A DNA stretch of 64,000 bases from Brachymonas denitrificans (GTDB lineage Bacteria; Pseudomonadota; Gammaproteobacteria; Burkholderiales; Burkholderiaceae_C), in contig NZ_CAJQUA010000001.1 of assembly GCF_907163135.1 (NCBI RefSeq), forward strand, positions 1,565,001 to 1,629,000, given 5' to 3'. Under the pieces are notes generated by a model, which made no database searches, was not told the origin of the DNA, and saw nothing but the letters and a program-made list of their open reading frames with translations. The translations under genes and the position numbers were made by a program. The stretch's first letter is position 1, and each line of letters starts with the position of its first letter. Shown here in pieces: positions 54,757-63,544 of the stretch.

Positions 54757-54877
54757 TGCGGCATTGTCGCCGCAAATTCGGCCGCTTAGTACAACTGCTG
54801 ACAGCACCTGTCATGTTCCGCGCCTACCATGCGCAGAAACGGCGCTGCCGTGCGCTGTCCACTCGAGGAGTTCCCTG

Positions 54878-55540
54878 ATGCCGACTACCCCGCTCACGCT
54901 CTACACCCACCCCTACTCCCGCGGCCGCATCGCCCGCTGGATGCTGGAGGAAACCGGCCGCCCCTATGACACCGTGCTGCTCGACTACGGCACGAGCATG
55001 AAGGCGGACGAATACAAGACCATCAACCCCATGGGCAAGGTGCCGGCCATCCGGCATGGCGACGTGGTGGTGACGGAAGCCGCCGCCATCTGCGCCTATC
55101 TGGCGGACCAGTTTCCGCTGCAGCATCTGGCGCCGGCAGTGACCAGTCCGGCGCGCGGCATCTACTACCGCTGGCTGTTCTTTGCGGCCGGGCCGCTGGA
55201 GGCCGCAGTGACGGCGCATGCGCTCAAGCTGCATCCCGGCACGCCGGAGCAGTCGCGCACTGCCGGCTATGGATCGTATGCCGATGTGCTGGACACGCTG
55301 GAGATCGAGCTGGAACGCACGCTGGACAAGGGCTCCTACCTGTGCGGCGAGCATTTCACGGCGGCTGATCTGTATCTGGCTTCGCACCTGATGTGGGGGC
55401 TGCAGTTCGGCACCATCGAGAAGCGCCCGGTGTTCGAGCGTTATATTGCGCCGATCCTGGGGCGCGAGGCGCATGTGCGGGCCTCCGCCATTGATGACGA
55501 GCTGGCGGCGACGATGCAGGGAAACCCGGCGCAGACTTGA
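54878..55540 (+). CDS. Glutathione S-transferase family protein
   Basis: The 220-residue protein has the GST N-terminal fold: LYTHPYSRGRIARWMLEE with a likely catalytic serine, MGKVPAI with the cis-proline, and TEAAAICAYLAD with the glutathione-binding E-[AS] pair. The helical C-terminal domain contains the FTAADLYLA capping box. ATG 54878 has GAGGAG upstream. It differs from the GST at 16210-16893 and has no operon partner. Confidence 0.9.
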   Translation: MPTTPLTLYTHPYSRGRIARWMLEETGRPYDTVLLDYGTSMKADEYKTINPMGKVPAIRHGDVVVTEAAAICAYLADQFPLQHLAPAVTSPARGIYYRWLFFAAGPLEAAVTAHALKLHPGTPEQSRTAGYGSYADVLDTLEIELERTLDKGSYLCGEHFTAADLYLASHLMWGLQFGTIEKRPVFERYIAPILGREAHVRASAIDDELAATMQGNPAQT

Positions 55541-55623
55541 CGCAAGCCGCCTCGTCGGGGCAGCAAGTGCAACGCGCATTCCCTGGCCCGTGCTGAAACG
55601 GCCCACCATGGCGGAACGGAGAC

Positions 55624-55654
55624 AAAAAAACCTCCAGCCGTTAGGGGCTGGAGG
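55624..55654 (-). terminator. Rho-independent terminator of the ttrBCA operon
   Basis: On the minus strand nine perfect pairs (CCTCCAGCC with GGCTGGAGG) and a 6-base loop are followed by seven T. It lies about 50 bp after the ttrA stop. Confidence 0.9.
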
Positions 55655-55701
55655 CCAAACACTCCGGCCCCGAAGGGCCGAGAGCAGGGACAAAACGTTG
55701 A

Positions 55702-58700
55702 TCAGGCGCGGCGGATGCGGGCCGGCAGGCCATTGCGCACCGAGGTGCCGGAAACCGAGTCCACCCAGATGTGCTTGCCGCCGCGGGTGGGGTCCTGCAG
55801 GCCGATATCGTTGATGTTGATGCCTGCGCGCAGGTCCGGGCGATCGGGCTGTCGCTGGCCGCCCAGGGTGTGGGCACGGGCACCCAGTTCCTTGTGACCG
55901 TAGCCGTGCTCGATGGCCACGGTGCCGGGCACCACGCCTTCGTGCACGATCACGGTGCATTTGGCTTCGCCGCCGGGGGTTTGCAGCTTGGCCACGTCAC
56001 CAGTACGCAGGCCGGCGCGTTCGGCATCCTGCGGGTGCACGATGGCCGGGTTGTCCGGGTGCACGCCGGTGATGCGGGTGGCGATGCTGTAGGAGTTTTG
56101 CAGCGGCGACTTGAAACTGATCAGCGTGAGCGGCCAGTCCTGCGGCTTGTACACGTCTCGCATCGGCGTGCCATCGCAGAAAGCGGGCGGCGTCCAGGTG
56201 GCGCAGCCGCTGTAGGGCTTGCCGGTCAGGCTGTTCTTGGCGCCGGCGAGGTTGTCGTTCCAGAGCCAGAGCGCCTTTTCGAACTTCCAGGTCTGCCAGT
56301 CGGGGTTGGTTTCGTCCTGCGACTGGTTGAGCGGCTGGTAGCGGCCGCCGCGGGTGTAGAGGAAAGCCACCTTGCGCCATTCGTCCTCCTTCACGGTGGA
56401 CTTGATCAGCGGCAGGATGCGCTCCACGCCGGAGAGCTGGATGTCCTCGTCAGTGGCGTCGATGACCGGCTCCTTGCCGGCAAAGGCGATGTTGGCACCG
56501 CCGCGCAGATACCAGTCTTCCGGGCGCTCCAGCGGCACCGGCTGGCCGTCCTTGCCGGTCAGGCCGGTGGGGCCAAAGCCGGGTAGGTTCATTTTTTTCG
56601 CCAAAGCAATCAGGAAGTTTTCCATCCCGATCGGGATGCCTGCGGGCGTCTTGGCTGCCTTGGGCTCGACAACCGGCCAGCGCGCAGCCATGGTCTTGGT
56701 CGGCACGCCGCTCCAGGGCGCCACCCAGCCCCAGCTTTCGTACATGATGCTGTCGGGCACGATGTAGTCGGCAAAGGCATTGCTCTCGTTGATAAGCGGA
56801 TCGATGGCGATGATCAGCGGCAGCTTTTTCGGGTCCTTCAGCTTGTCTTCCACCAGCGGGCGCAGGCCGGGAATGCCGTAGATCGGGTTGGCGGCCCACA
56901 GCACCAGCGCCTTCAGGCTGTAGGGGTAGCCGTTGAGCGCGGCGGTGAACCACTCGGTGGCCAGGCCGGGCGCGTTGGGGAACCACTGGTCCCTGGCGGG
57001 ATAGGGTTTCTCGCCGGCTTCCTTGCGCTTCTTGAACTCACTGGTGCGCTCGTAGGGCACGTTGCGGCCCAGCGGGATGCCCTTGGGCTTGATCTCGCCT
57101 TCGAAGGTGGCCAGGTTGTAGCGCGGGCCTTCCGCCGCATCGCGGAAGCCGCCGGCGCTCAGCGCAAAGCCGCCTTTGTAGTTGAGGCTGCCGATCAGCG
57201 CGTTGAGCGTCATCAGGGCATAGGCGTTGTAGAAGCCGTTGCCGCCCATCATGCCGCCGTGGCTCACCACGCAGGCCTTGCGGCCGTGGCTGGTCAGCTC
57301 GGTGGCCAGGCCATTGATCACGTCGACCGGAATGCCGGTGATGTCGGAGGCCTGCTTGACGGTCATTTTCTGCGCCGATTCGCGCAGCAGCTGGTAGGCG
57401 GTCTTGATGGCAACCTGCTGCTCGCCGATGGTCAGCGGCTGCGTGGCTTCGAGCTGGGCGGCGCCCATGTAGGTACCCGCATCGGCCAGTGCGCCATCCG
57501 CGCCCAGCACGTAGTAGGGATCCTTTTCCTTGTAGCGCTCCTCGTCCGGCAGCGCCACCAGGCCCAGGTCGGTGCCGCGCACGAAACGGCCGAAGCGCGG
57601 GTGGCCTTTTTCGGCAATCACCAGCCAGGTCGCGTTGGTGAAGGACGGCTCGCCGCCGACCTTGGCCGCTTCCTGGTTCGGGAAGGCCAGATAGGCGGTG
57701 TTGACCTTGTTGTTGTCGAACATCCAGCGCATGATGCCCATGGCCAGGGCGCCGTCGGTGCTGGGGCGGATCGGCACCCAGTGGCTGCGCGTGGGCACGG
57801 CGCGGTTGTCGGCATTGGTCAGCACCGGATCGACCACCACGTAGTCGAGCACGCCCTGCGCGCGCGCCTTGGCCACCAGCGCGCCACTGCGCTTGAACGG
57901 GTTGCCGGCGTTGGCCGGGGCGGTACCGACGAACATGGCGAATTCGGCATTGGCAAAGTCCACCTTGCCGTGCGGCATGGCCTTCATGTCGCCAAACAGC
58001 GCGCCGGAGCCGGAGCGGTAGGCACCGCCGCAGTAGGAGCCGTGGCCCACGTAGTTGAGCGTGCCGAAAGACTGTTTCCAGAAGCGCTGCGAGAAGAAGT
58101 CGCGCCCCTCGTTCACGCCCATCACCACGCCGACCTGGTTGACCTTGGCGCCCAGTTCCGGTGCATTGGGGTCGATCGGGGTTTTCAGGTCGCGCAGCTT
58201 GGCCAGGCCGTCCACATGGCCTTCGCCGAACAGGTCGCCGCCTTCGGTCACTTCCTTCACCAGCTGCTCGAAGCTGATCGGCTCCCAGCGGCCGCCGTTG
58301 CGCGGGCCGACGCGCTTGAGCGGCGTCAGCACGCGGAACGGGGAGTTCATCTGGTCCATGGCGGCGTTGCCGCGGCCGCAGGCGGTGGAGCGGCCGCCCA
58401 GGCCCTTGTCCTTGAAGGCGGAAACGCTGATCAGGCTTTCCTTGAACGGCGCCTTCATCGGCAGGTGCGGATCGGTGGAGAGCGGGTTGTAGGGGTTGCC
58501 GGTGACGCGGATCACCTGGCCGCTTTCCTTGTCGATGCGCACACGCACGCCGCACAGCGTGGTGCAGCCCTGGCAGACGGTGTAGCTCACCTGCTGCTTG
58601 GGGTTCATCTTGAGCGCGCCGGTGGCGGGATCGACGCTGAACTCGGGCTCGGGCGAACGGCCGTGTTCGAAGTGGCGCTCGGGCTGCTCGCCCAGCACGC

Positions 58701-58794
58701 CCTCTGCCATGCGGCCCAGGGTCTGCGAGAAGCCGGCGCCGAAGGCTGCCAGTCCACCGGCTGCGATCAGGTCACGACGTTCCAGTTTTTTCAT
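55702..58794 (-). CDS. ttrA: Tetrathionate reductase catalytic subunit A (molybdopterin)
   Basis: The 1030-residue protein is the large catalytic subunit that reduces tetrathionate to thiosulphate. It has a twin-arginine signal (ERRDLIAAGGLAAFGAG), the [4Fe-4S] ligands Cys74, Cys77, Cys81 and Cys139, the probable molybdenum-ligand region GHGSYCGGAYRSG (about residue 254), and the molybdopterin-binding C-terminal domain (GVHPDNPAIVHPQDAERAGL). Length fits the Salmonella TtrA (about 1020). ATG 58794 has AAGGAG. It is the last gene of ttrBCA, 39 bp after ttrC. Arsenate reductase ArrA is a relative, but the operon and the TtrSR pair point to tetrathionate. Confidence 0.92.
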   Translation of the reverse strand: MKKLERRDLIAAGGLAAFGAGFSQTLGRMAEGVLGEQPERHFEHGRSPEPEFSVDPATGALKMNPKQQVSYTVCQGCTTLCGVRVRIDKESGQVIRVTGNPYNPLSTDPHLPMKAPFKESLISVSAFKDKGLGGRSTACGRGNAAMDQMNSPFRVLTPLKRVGPRNGGRWEPISFEQLVKEVTEGGDLFGEGHVDGLAKLRDLKTPIDPNAPELGAKVNQVGVVMGVNEGRDFFSQRFWKQSFGTLNYVGHGSYCGGAYRSGSGALFGDMKAMPHGKVDFANAEFAMFVGTAPANAGNPFKRSGALVAKARAQGVLDYVVVDPVLTNADNRAVPTRSHWVPIRPSTDGALAMGIMRWMFDNNKVNTAYLAFPNQEAAKVGGEPSFTNATWLVIAEKGHPRFGRFVRGTDLGLVALPDEERYKEKDPYYVLGADGALADAGTYMGAAQLEATQPLTIGEQQVAIKTAYQLLRESAQKMTVKQASDITGIPVDVINGLATELTSHGRKACVVSHGGMMGGNGFYNAYALMTLNALIGSLNYKGGFALSAGGFRDAAEGPRYNLATFEGEIKPKGIPLGRNVPYERTSEFKKRKEAGEKPYPARDQWFPNAPGLATEWFTAALNGYPYSLKALVLWAANPIYGIPGLRPLVEDKLKDPKKLPLIIAIDPLINESNAFADYIVPDSIMYESWGWVAPWSGVPTKTMAARWPVVEPKAAKTPAGIPIGMENFLIALAKKMNLPGFGPTGLTGKDGQPVPLERPEDWYLRGGANIAFAGKEPVIDATDEDIQLSGVERILPLIKSTVKEDEWRKVAFLYTRGGRYQPLNQSQDETNPDWQTWKFEKALWLWNDNLAGAKNSLTGKPYSGCATWTPPAFCDGTPMRDVYKPQDWPLTLISFKSPLQNSYSIATRITGVHPDNPAIVHPQDAERAGLRTGDVAKLQTPGGEAKCTVIVHEGVVPGTVAIEHGYGHKELGARAHTLGGQRQPDRPDLRAGININDIGLQDPTRGGKHIWVDSVSGTSVRNGLPARIRRA

Positions 58795-58833
58795 GTTGGT
58801 ACTCCTTGCGGGAATCTTGTACGGGGGCCGGGA

Positions 58834-59928
58834 TCAGGCCTTGACGGGGGTCGAGCGACCGATGCGGTCGAGCGGCAGCACGTAGGTGATCACGATGAAC
58901 AGGAACACCCACAGGCCGGCGGTGCCGATGATGCCGAGCAGGCCTTCGGGGCCCAGCGGCAGCTGGTAGCTGTAGTAGCCGGCGCCGGTCTTGGGCACTT
59001 CCTGGCCACCGATGAAGATGGCCCAGCGGATCATCCAGGCGGAGTGCAGCGCCAGCAGGGCCAGCAGCAGGCTGCTGTTGGGACGCTTCCAGCCCAGCCA
59101 CCAGGTGATGGCGGTAACGACCACGGCCCAGGCGGCGGCCATCTGCCAGTTGTTGGAGCCACCCACTTCGGCCAGCGCCTCGGCGTTGATCGGGGAGATG
59201 CCGCTCAGGCCCAGCGCCAGCCAGACGCCGCCCAGCAGCAGCGAGGCCAGCTGCATCCAGGCCACGGTGTGGGCGAGGCGGCGGTTGATGGCGGCATCGT
59301 CACGACCGGGGCCGAAACGGTTGAACAGCAGCGTCAGGCCGGCCGCGCCGCCGAGCGAGGTAATGACGAACTGCAGCGGCAGCAGCGGCGTATGCCAGAG
59401 CGGACGGGCACGCACCACCATCACTTCCACACCGGTGTACAGGGCCACCAGCACGGCGCCGATCAGCGCCAGCGCAGCGGCCATCAGCAGCGGGCCGCGG
59501 CTTTCGTGACCGCCCAGCGCAACCCAGCGCGCCACGGTGGCAAAGCGGCCGTTTTCATCGGCATGCTGCTGCAGCAGCGGACGGAAAGCCAGCCAGGCAT
59601 ACAGGATCAGACCGGTGAGATAGACCGGAATGAAGAAGGAACCCCAGGACATCCAGGACTTGGGCGAGAAGTAGGCATAGAAGTGCCAGAAGCGGCCCGG
59701 CTGGTGCAGGTCGGCCAGCAGCGCCACCGGGGCGCTCAGGCCGCACACCAGCGCGGCCAGCAGGGCCAAGCGCGAGATCACCTCCCAGCCAGGCTTGCGC
59801 AGCGCCACGCCCGGCAGCGACAGCAGGAAGGCGCCGTAGGACAGGCCGATCAGGAAGAAGTACTGCACAGCCCAGGGCAGCCAGGCCACTTCGCGTGCGA
59901 CGTTGATGGTTTCGACAATCGTGCTCAT
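58834..59928 (-). CDS. ttrC: Tetrathionate reductase membrane subunit C (NrfD-like)
   Basis: The 364-residue integral membrane protein has about nine hydrophobic helices of the NrfD/PsrC type (VAWLPWAVQYFFLIGLSYGAF, LADLHQPGRFWHFY, GGVWLALGLSG). It oxidises quinol and passes electrons to the TtrB clusters. LADLHQPGRFWHFY and the WMSWGSFFIPVYL helix are typical quinol-site elements. It lies 13 bp after ttrB. Length is close to the enteric TtrC (340). Confidence 0.9.
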   Translation of the reverse strand: MSTIVETINVAREVAWLPWAVQYFFLIGLSYGAFLLSLPGVALRKPGWEVISRLALLAALVCGLSAPVALLADLHQPGRFWHFYAYFSPKSWMSWGSFFIPVYLTGLILYAWLAFRPLLQQHADENGRFATVARWVALGGHESRGPLLMAAALALIGAVLVALYTGVEVMVVRARPLWHTPLLPLQFVITSLGGAAGLTLLFNRFGPGRDDAAINRRLAHTVAWMQLASLLLGGVWLALGLSGISPINAEALAEVGGSNNWQMAAAWAVVVTAITWWLGWKRPNSSLLLALLALHSAWMIRWAIFIGGQEVPKTGAGYYSYQLPLGPEGLLGIIGTAGLWVFLFIVITYVLPLDRIGRSTPVKA

Positions 59929-59941
59929 GGGGTTCTCCTTG

Positions 59942-60706
59942 TCAGCCGTGGGTGGCGCGCGGTTTCCACAGCGTGCCCTGGCCTTCGACCTTGCCGGTGA
60001 AGCGCTCGTCCAGCCCGATGTAGTACACCTGCGGCTTGGTGCCCTGCTCGGGCTTGAGCACCTTCAGCTTGTCCTTGTTGGCATCGAGCTGCTGGCGCAG
60101 CACGCCATTGGGATCGTTCAGGTCACCGAAAATACGGGCGCCACCGACGCAGGTTTCCACGCAGGCGGGCAGCAGGCCGGCTTCCACGCGGTGGGCGCAG
60201 AAGGTGCACTTGTCGGCCTTGTTGGTTTCGTGGTTGATGAAGCGTGCGTCATACGGGCAGGCCTGCACGCAGTAGGCACAGCCCACGCAGCGCTCGTTGT
60301 TGACCACCACGATGCCGTCGGCGCGCTTGTAGGTGGCACTGACCGGGCAGACCGGCACGCAGGGCGGCTCGTCGCAGTGGTTGCACAGGCGCGGCAGCAC
60401 ATAGGTGCCGGCCGGCTGCACCGAATCCTTCACCTTCACGCTGTAGGTGGAGACCACGGTGCGAAAACTGCCTTCGGGCACCACGTTCTCCTGGATGCAG
60501 GAGACGGTGCAGGCCTGGCAGCCAATGCACTTGCGCACATCCACCAGCATGCCCCAGTGGTGCTTGCTGGTTTCTGCCATGGCGGGGGTGGGCACGGTGG
60601 CCGCAGCCGCAGTGATGACGGGAATGCCGCGCAGGAAATTGCGGCGCGAGGCCGAGGGGGCTGCGCCGCCTGCGGGGGTGGGGGATGGGGAATGTTTCAT
60701 GGGCAT
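59942..60706 (-). CDS. ttrB: Tetrathionate reductase iron-sulphur subunit B
   Basis: The 254-residue protein carries a Tat signal (SRRNFLRG) and sixteen cysteines in four groups: CIGCQACTVSC, CNHCDEPPCVPVC, CVGCAYCVQAC and CTFC...CVETC, giving four [4Fe-4S] clusters that wire TtrC to TtrA. ATG 60706 with CAGGAG upstream is used; ATG 60700 is the alternative. It is the first gene of the operon and divergent from ttrS. Confidence 0.92.
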   Translation of the reverse strand: MPMKHSPSPTPAGGAAPSASRRNFLRGIPVITAAAATVPTPAMAETSKHHWGMLVDVRKCIGCQACTVSCIQENVVPEGSFRTVVSTYSVKVKDSVQPAGTYVLPRLCNHCDEPPCVPVCPVSATYKRADGIVVVNNERCVGCAYCVQACPYDARFINHETNKADKCTFCAHRVEAGLLPACVETCVGGARIFGDLNDPNGVLRQQLDANKDKLKVLKPEQGTKPQVYYIGLDERFTGKVEGQGTLWKPRATHG

Positions 60707-60863
60707 CTTGCTCCTGCGGATTCATCCGATGCCTTTGACTGTAATAACCCTACTATTCGTGCGCCATTGGCCGGATCGTTGATCGGAATAGATGCTTTTC
60801 CCTATGCCGCTGCCTGCTTGTACCGACTGCCCCGCGGCAGGGTGGCGGCCTAGAATCAGGGCT
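60707..60863. promoter_or_regulatory. Divergent ttrB-ttrS control region
   Basis: The 157 bp between the two starts must contain the ttrB promoter activated by TtrR. A near-palindrome CCGGATCGTTGATCGG lies at 60771-60786, and an AT-rich patch at 60738-60757; neither can be assigned with confidence. Confidence 0.4.
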
Positions 60864-62759
60864 ATGGGAATCGGTGCTGGACTGTGGCGGCGGTGTCGGG
60901 CGGGAGCGTTTGCGCTGGCCTGCCTGCTGGGCGTGGCTGCTTCGTCGGCGCAGGTTGCGCCCGATGCGCCATCCGCCCCCGCCAGTACGGCCGCTGCTGC
61001 CGCCAGGCCCGCCGCTTCTGCTCCCGAAGTGCGCATCGGCGTGCTCGCCTTCATGCGCGATGACAGCACCACCATGGACTGGCGCCCGCTGTTGCAGCAC
61101 CTGCAGGATACCCTGCCCGGCTACCGCTTCAGCCTGCAATACCTGGACCACAACGGCCTGAACCAGGCGGTCGAATCCGGCACCATCGCCTTCCTGATCA
61201 CCAACCCCGGCCAGTACGTGGAGCTGGAATCGCGCCACGGCGTAACACGCCTGCTCACGCTGGACCACGGCATGCAGGAAGGCAGCGCCAGCGGAGCGGC
61301 CTTCGGCTCGACCGTGATCGCCCTGCGCGATCGCGCCGACCTGCAGCAGTTGCAGGACCTGCGCAACCAGCGCCTGGCGGTGGTCGGCCAGGAAGCCTTT
61401 GCCGGCTACCAGATTCTGTGGGGTGAGATGGCACGCATCGGCATGGACCCGGCAGTGGACAGCGCGCGCCTGATCCGCACCGGCCTGCCCATGGAGCAGG
61501 TGGTGCAGGCCGTGCTGGACGGCAAAGCCGATGCCGGCGTGATCCGCACCTGCCTGCTGGAAGCGCATCCGCAGTGGCAGCAGCAACTGCGCGTGGTGGC
61601 GCCGGTGCAGTTGCCGGGCTTTCCGTGTGCGAGCTCTACCCGCCTCTACCCCAACTGGCCAGTGGCCAGCCTGCGCGGCACCTCGCCGGAACTGGCCAAG
61701 CAACTCACCGCCTCGCTGCTGGGCATGACGGTGGCGGCCGACCAGATGAGCTGGTCGGTGCCGGCCGATTACCAGTCGGTGCACGAACTTTTCCGCACGC
61801 TGGAAATCGGGCCCTACGCCTACCTGCGCGAGCCCACCCTGATGGTGCTGGCGCAGCGCTACTGGCCCTGGGTGGCCGGGCTGGCGCTGCTGATCGTGCT
61901 GTGGATCGTCTATACCGTACATGTGGAGCACCAGGTGCGTGCACGCACGGCGGCGCTGCAGCAGGCGCTGGATGCGCGCGATGCGCTTGAAGACAAGGCA
62001 CGCCAGGCCAAGGAACAGGCCGACCACATGGCGCGGCTGTCGGTGCTGGGCGAACTCTCGAGCACGCTGGCGCACGAGCTGAACCAGCCACTGGCCGCCA
62101 TCGGCAACTATGCGCGCAGCCTGCTACGCCGCGCCGACCAGCAACGCCTGACGGACGATGCCGTGCGCACCGCCGCCGGCGAAGTCGCCACCCAGGCCGA
62201 CCGCGCGGCCGACATCGTCACCCGCATCCGCAGCTTCTCGCGCAAACGCAGCGCGCAAAGCGGCCCAGTCTCGCCGGTGCGCCTGGCCGAAGATGCCGTG
62301 GCCCTGTTCCGCGGCATGATGGTGCATGCGCCCACCGTGCTGGTGCACAACCGCGTGCCGGACGATGTGCTGGTGGATGCCGACGCCCTGCAGATCCAGC
62401 AGGTGCTGCTCAACCTGCTGAAAAACGGCCTGGACGCCACGCGCCAGCTCGAGCCGGAACACCAGACGCTGCAGATCGCGCTGGATGCCGACGCCCGGCA
62501 GGTGCAACTGGCCGTGCAGGACGACGGCGAACCCCTGCCGCCAGACGCGCTGCAGAGCCTGTTCCAACCCTTCTACACCACCAAGCCCGACGGCCTCGGC
62601 CTGGGCCTGGCCATCTGCCGCACCATTGCCGAGGCGCATGGCGGCCGGCTCGATGCGCGCGCGGGCGACCACGGCCGCGGCCTGCGCTTCACGCTGACGC
62701 TGCCGCGCTACCTTCCCCCTCCCCCACTTGCTGAGGCCCCTGCCTATGACCCAGCCTGA
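60864..62759 (+). CDS. ttrS: Tetrathionate sensor histidine kinase TtrS
   Basis: The 631-residue kinase has a signal peptide (about 1-30), a periplasmic PhnD/TAXI-type substrate-binding domain (about 50-325, starting VRIGVLAFMRDD), a membrane helix (about 333-354, WPWVAGLALLIVLWIVYTV), the phospho-accepting histidine in LAHELNQPL (about residue 405) and the ATPase domain with LLNLLKNGLDA (N box) and GLGLGLAICRTIAEAHGG (G box). It senses tetrathionate and phosphorylates TtrR. ATG 60864 precedes the signal; a longer frame from 60792 is open but weak. The stop overlaps ttrR by 14 bases. Confidence 0.9.
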   Translation: MGIGAGLWRRCRAGAFALACLLGVAASSAQVAPDAPSAPASTAAAAARPAASAPEVRIGVLAFMRDDSTTMDWRPLLQHLQDTLPGYRFSLQYLDHNGLNQAVESGTIAFLITNPGQYVELESRHGVTRLLTLDHGMQEGSASGAAFGSTVIALRDRADLQQLQDLRNQRLAVVGQEAFAGYQILWGEMARIGMDPAVDSARLIRTGLPMEQVVQAVLDGKADAGVIRTCLLEAHPQWQQQLRVVAPVQLPGFPCASSTRLYPNWPVASLRGTSPELAKQLTASLLGMTVAADQMSWSVPADYQSVHELFRTLEIGPYAYLREPTLMVLAQRYWPWVAGLALLIVLWIVYTVHVEHQVRARTAALQQALDARDALEDKARQAKEQADHMARLSVLGELSSTLAHELNQPLAAIGNYARSLLRRADQQRLTDDAVRTAAGEVATQADRAADIVTRIRSFSRKRSAQSGPVSPVRLAEDAVALFRGMMVHAPTVLVHNRVPDDVLVDADALQIQQVLLNLLKNGLDATRQLEPEHQTLQIALDADARQVQLAVQDDGEPLPPDALQSLFQPFYTTKPDGLGLGLAICRTIAEAHGGRLDARAGDHGRGLRFTLTLPRYLPPPPLAEAPAYDPA

Positions 62760-63378
62760 CCTCTGGCATCTGCACGTCGTCGACGACGATGCCGCCTTCC
62801 GCCGCTCCCTGCTGTTCCTGCTCGAATCCATGGGCTGGGACGTGACCGGCCATGCCTCTGGGCCGGAGTTTCTGGCCGCCTGCCCCGAGCCGGACGAACG
62901 CATCGGCTGCCTGCTGCTGGACATCCGCATGCCGCAGATGAGCGGGCTGGAACTGCAGCGCACGCTGGGCGAGCGCGGCTGGACCACGCCGGTGGTGTTC
63001 ATCACCGGCCATGGCGACGTGGAACTGGCCGTGCAGGCGATGAAACAGGGGGCGTTTGATTTTCTGGAAAAGCCGTTCAAGGATCAGCGGCTGCTGGATG
63101 TGGTGAGCGCGGCACTGCGCCAGCATGAGGCCACGCTGCAGCGCGACAGCCGCACGCGCGAGGCGCATGAGGCGCTGGCGCGCCTGTCACCGCGTGAGGC
63201 GGAAGTGGCGCTGCTGGTGGCGCGCGGGCTGCCGAACAAGCTGGTGGCCAGGGAACTGGATATCAGCGAGAAGACCGTGCATATCCATCGGCAGCATGTG
63301 ATGGAGAAGCTGGGGATCGGCAGCGCGGCGGAATTGGCGCGGGTGGTGTTGCGGGCGGATCCGGGGGCGTTGGATTGA
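62746..63378 (+). CDS. ttrR: Tetrathionate response regulator TtrR
   Basis: The 210-residue FixJ/LuxR-type regulator has the acidic pocket VVDDD (11-15), phosphoacceptor Asp59 in LLLDIRMPQ, the lysine in FLEKPF and a C-terminal LuxR helix-turn-helix (LSPREAEVALLVARGLPNK, ISEKTVHIHRQHVMEKLG). Its start lies inside the end of ttrS (overlap of 14 bases), so it is coupled to TtrS. It should activate ttrBCA. Confidence 0.9.
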   Translation: MTQPDLWHLHVVDDDAAFRRSLLFLLESMGWDVTGHASGPEFLAACPEPDERIGCLLLDIRMPQMSGLELQRTLGERGWTTPVVFITGHGDVELAVQAMKQGAFDFLEKPFKDQRLLDVVSAALRQHEATLQRDSRTREAHEALARLSPREAEVALLVARGLPNKLVARELDISEKTVHIHRQHVMEKLGIGSAAELARVVLRADPGALD

Positions 63379-63396
63379 TTCCCGCCCCTTGCATTT

Positions 63397-63439
63397 GCGG
63401 CGAATAAGGCGCTTATTCTCCGCATGAATTGCGGAGAAT
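63397..63439. repeat. Operator-like inverted repeat with a third half-site
   Basis: GCGGCGAATAAG and CTTATTCTCCGC (63397-63423) form an inverted repeat with one mismatch around GCG, and GCGGAGAAT recurs at 63431-63439. It stands in the gap after ttrR with no recognised gene behind it. It may be the operator or terminal repeat of something since lost. The remaining bases to 63544 hold no supported gene. Confidence 0.45.
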
Positions 63440-63544
63440 CGCAGGGTTAAGTTGCTGCGGCATAGAAGAACCCAGCTATCAGGAAGAGCAAGAACGCTAC
63501 AGCTTGCGCGGCGGCGAACAATCCTTGCCAGTTCAGGCTTTTAA

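Noticed and set aside
57259-60000. 913-codon plus-strand frame across ttrC and ttrA
   Set aside because: It is antisense to two recognised genes and has no domain pattern.
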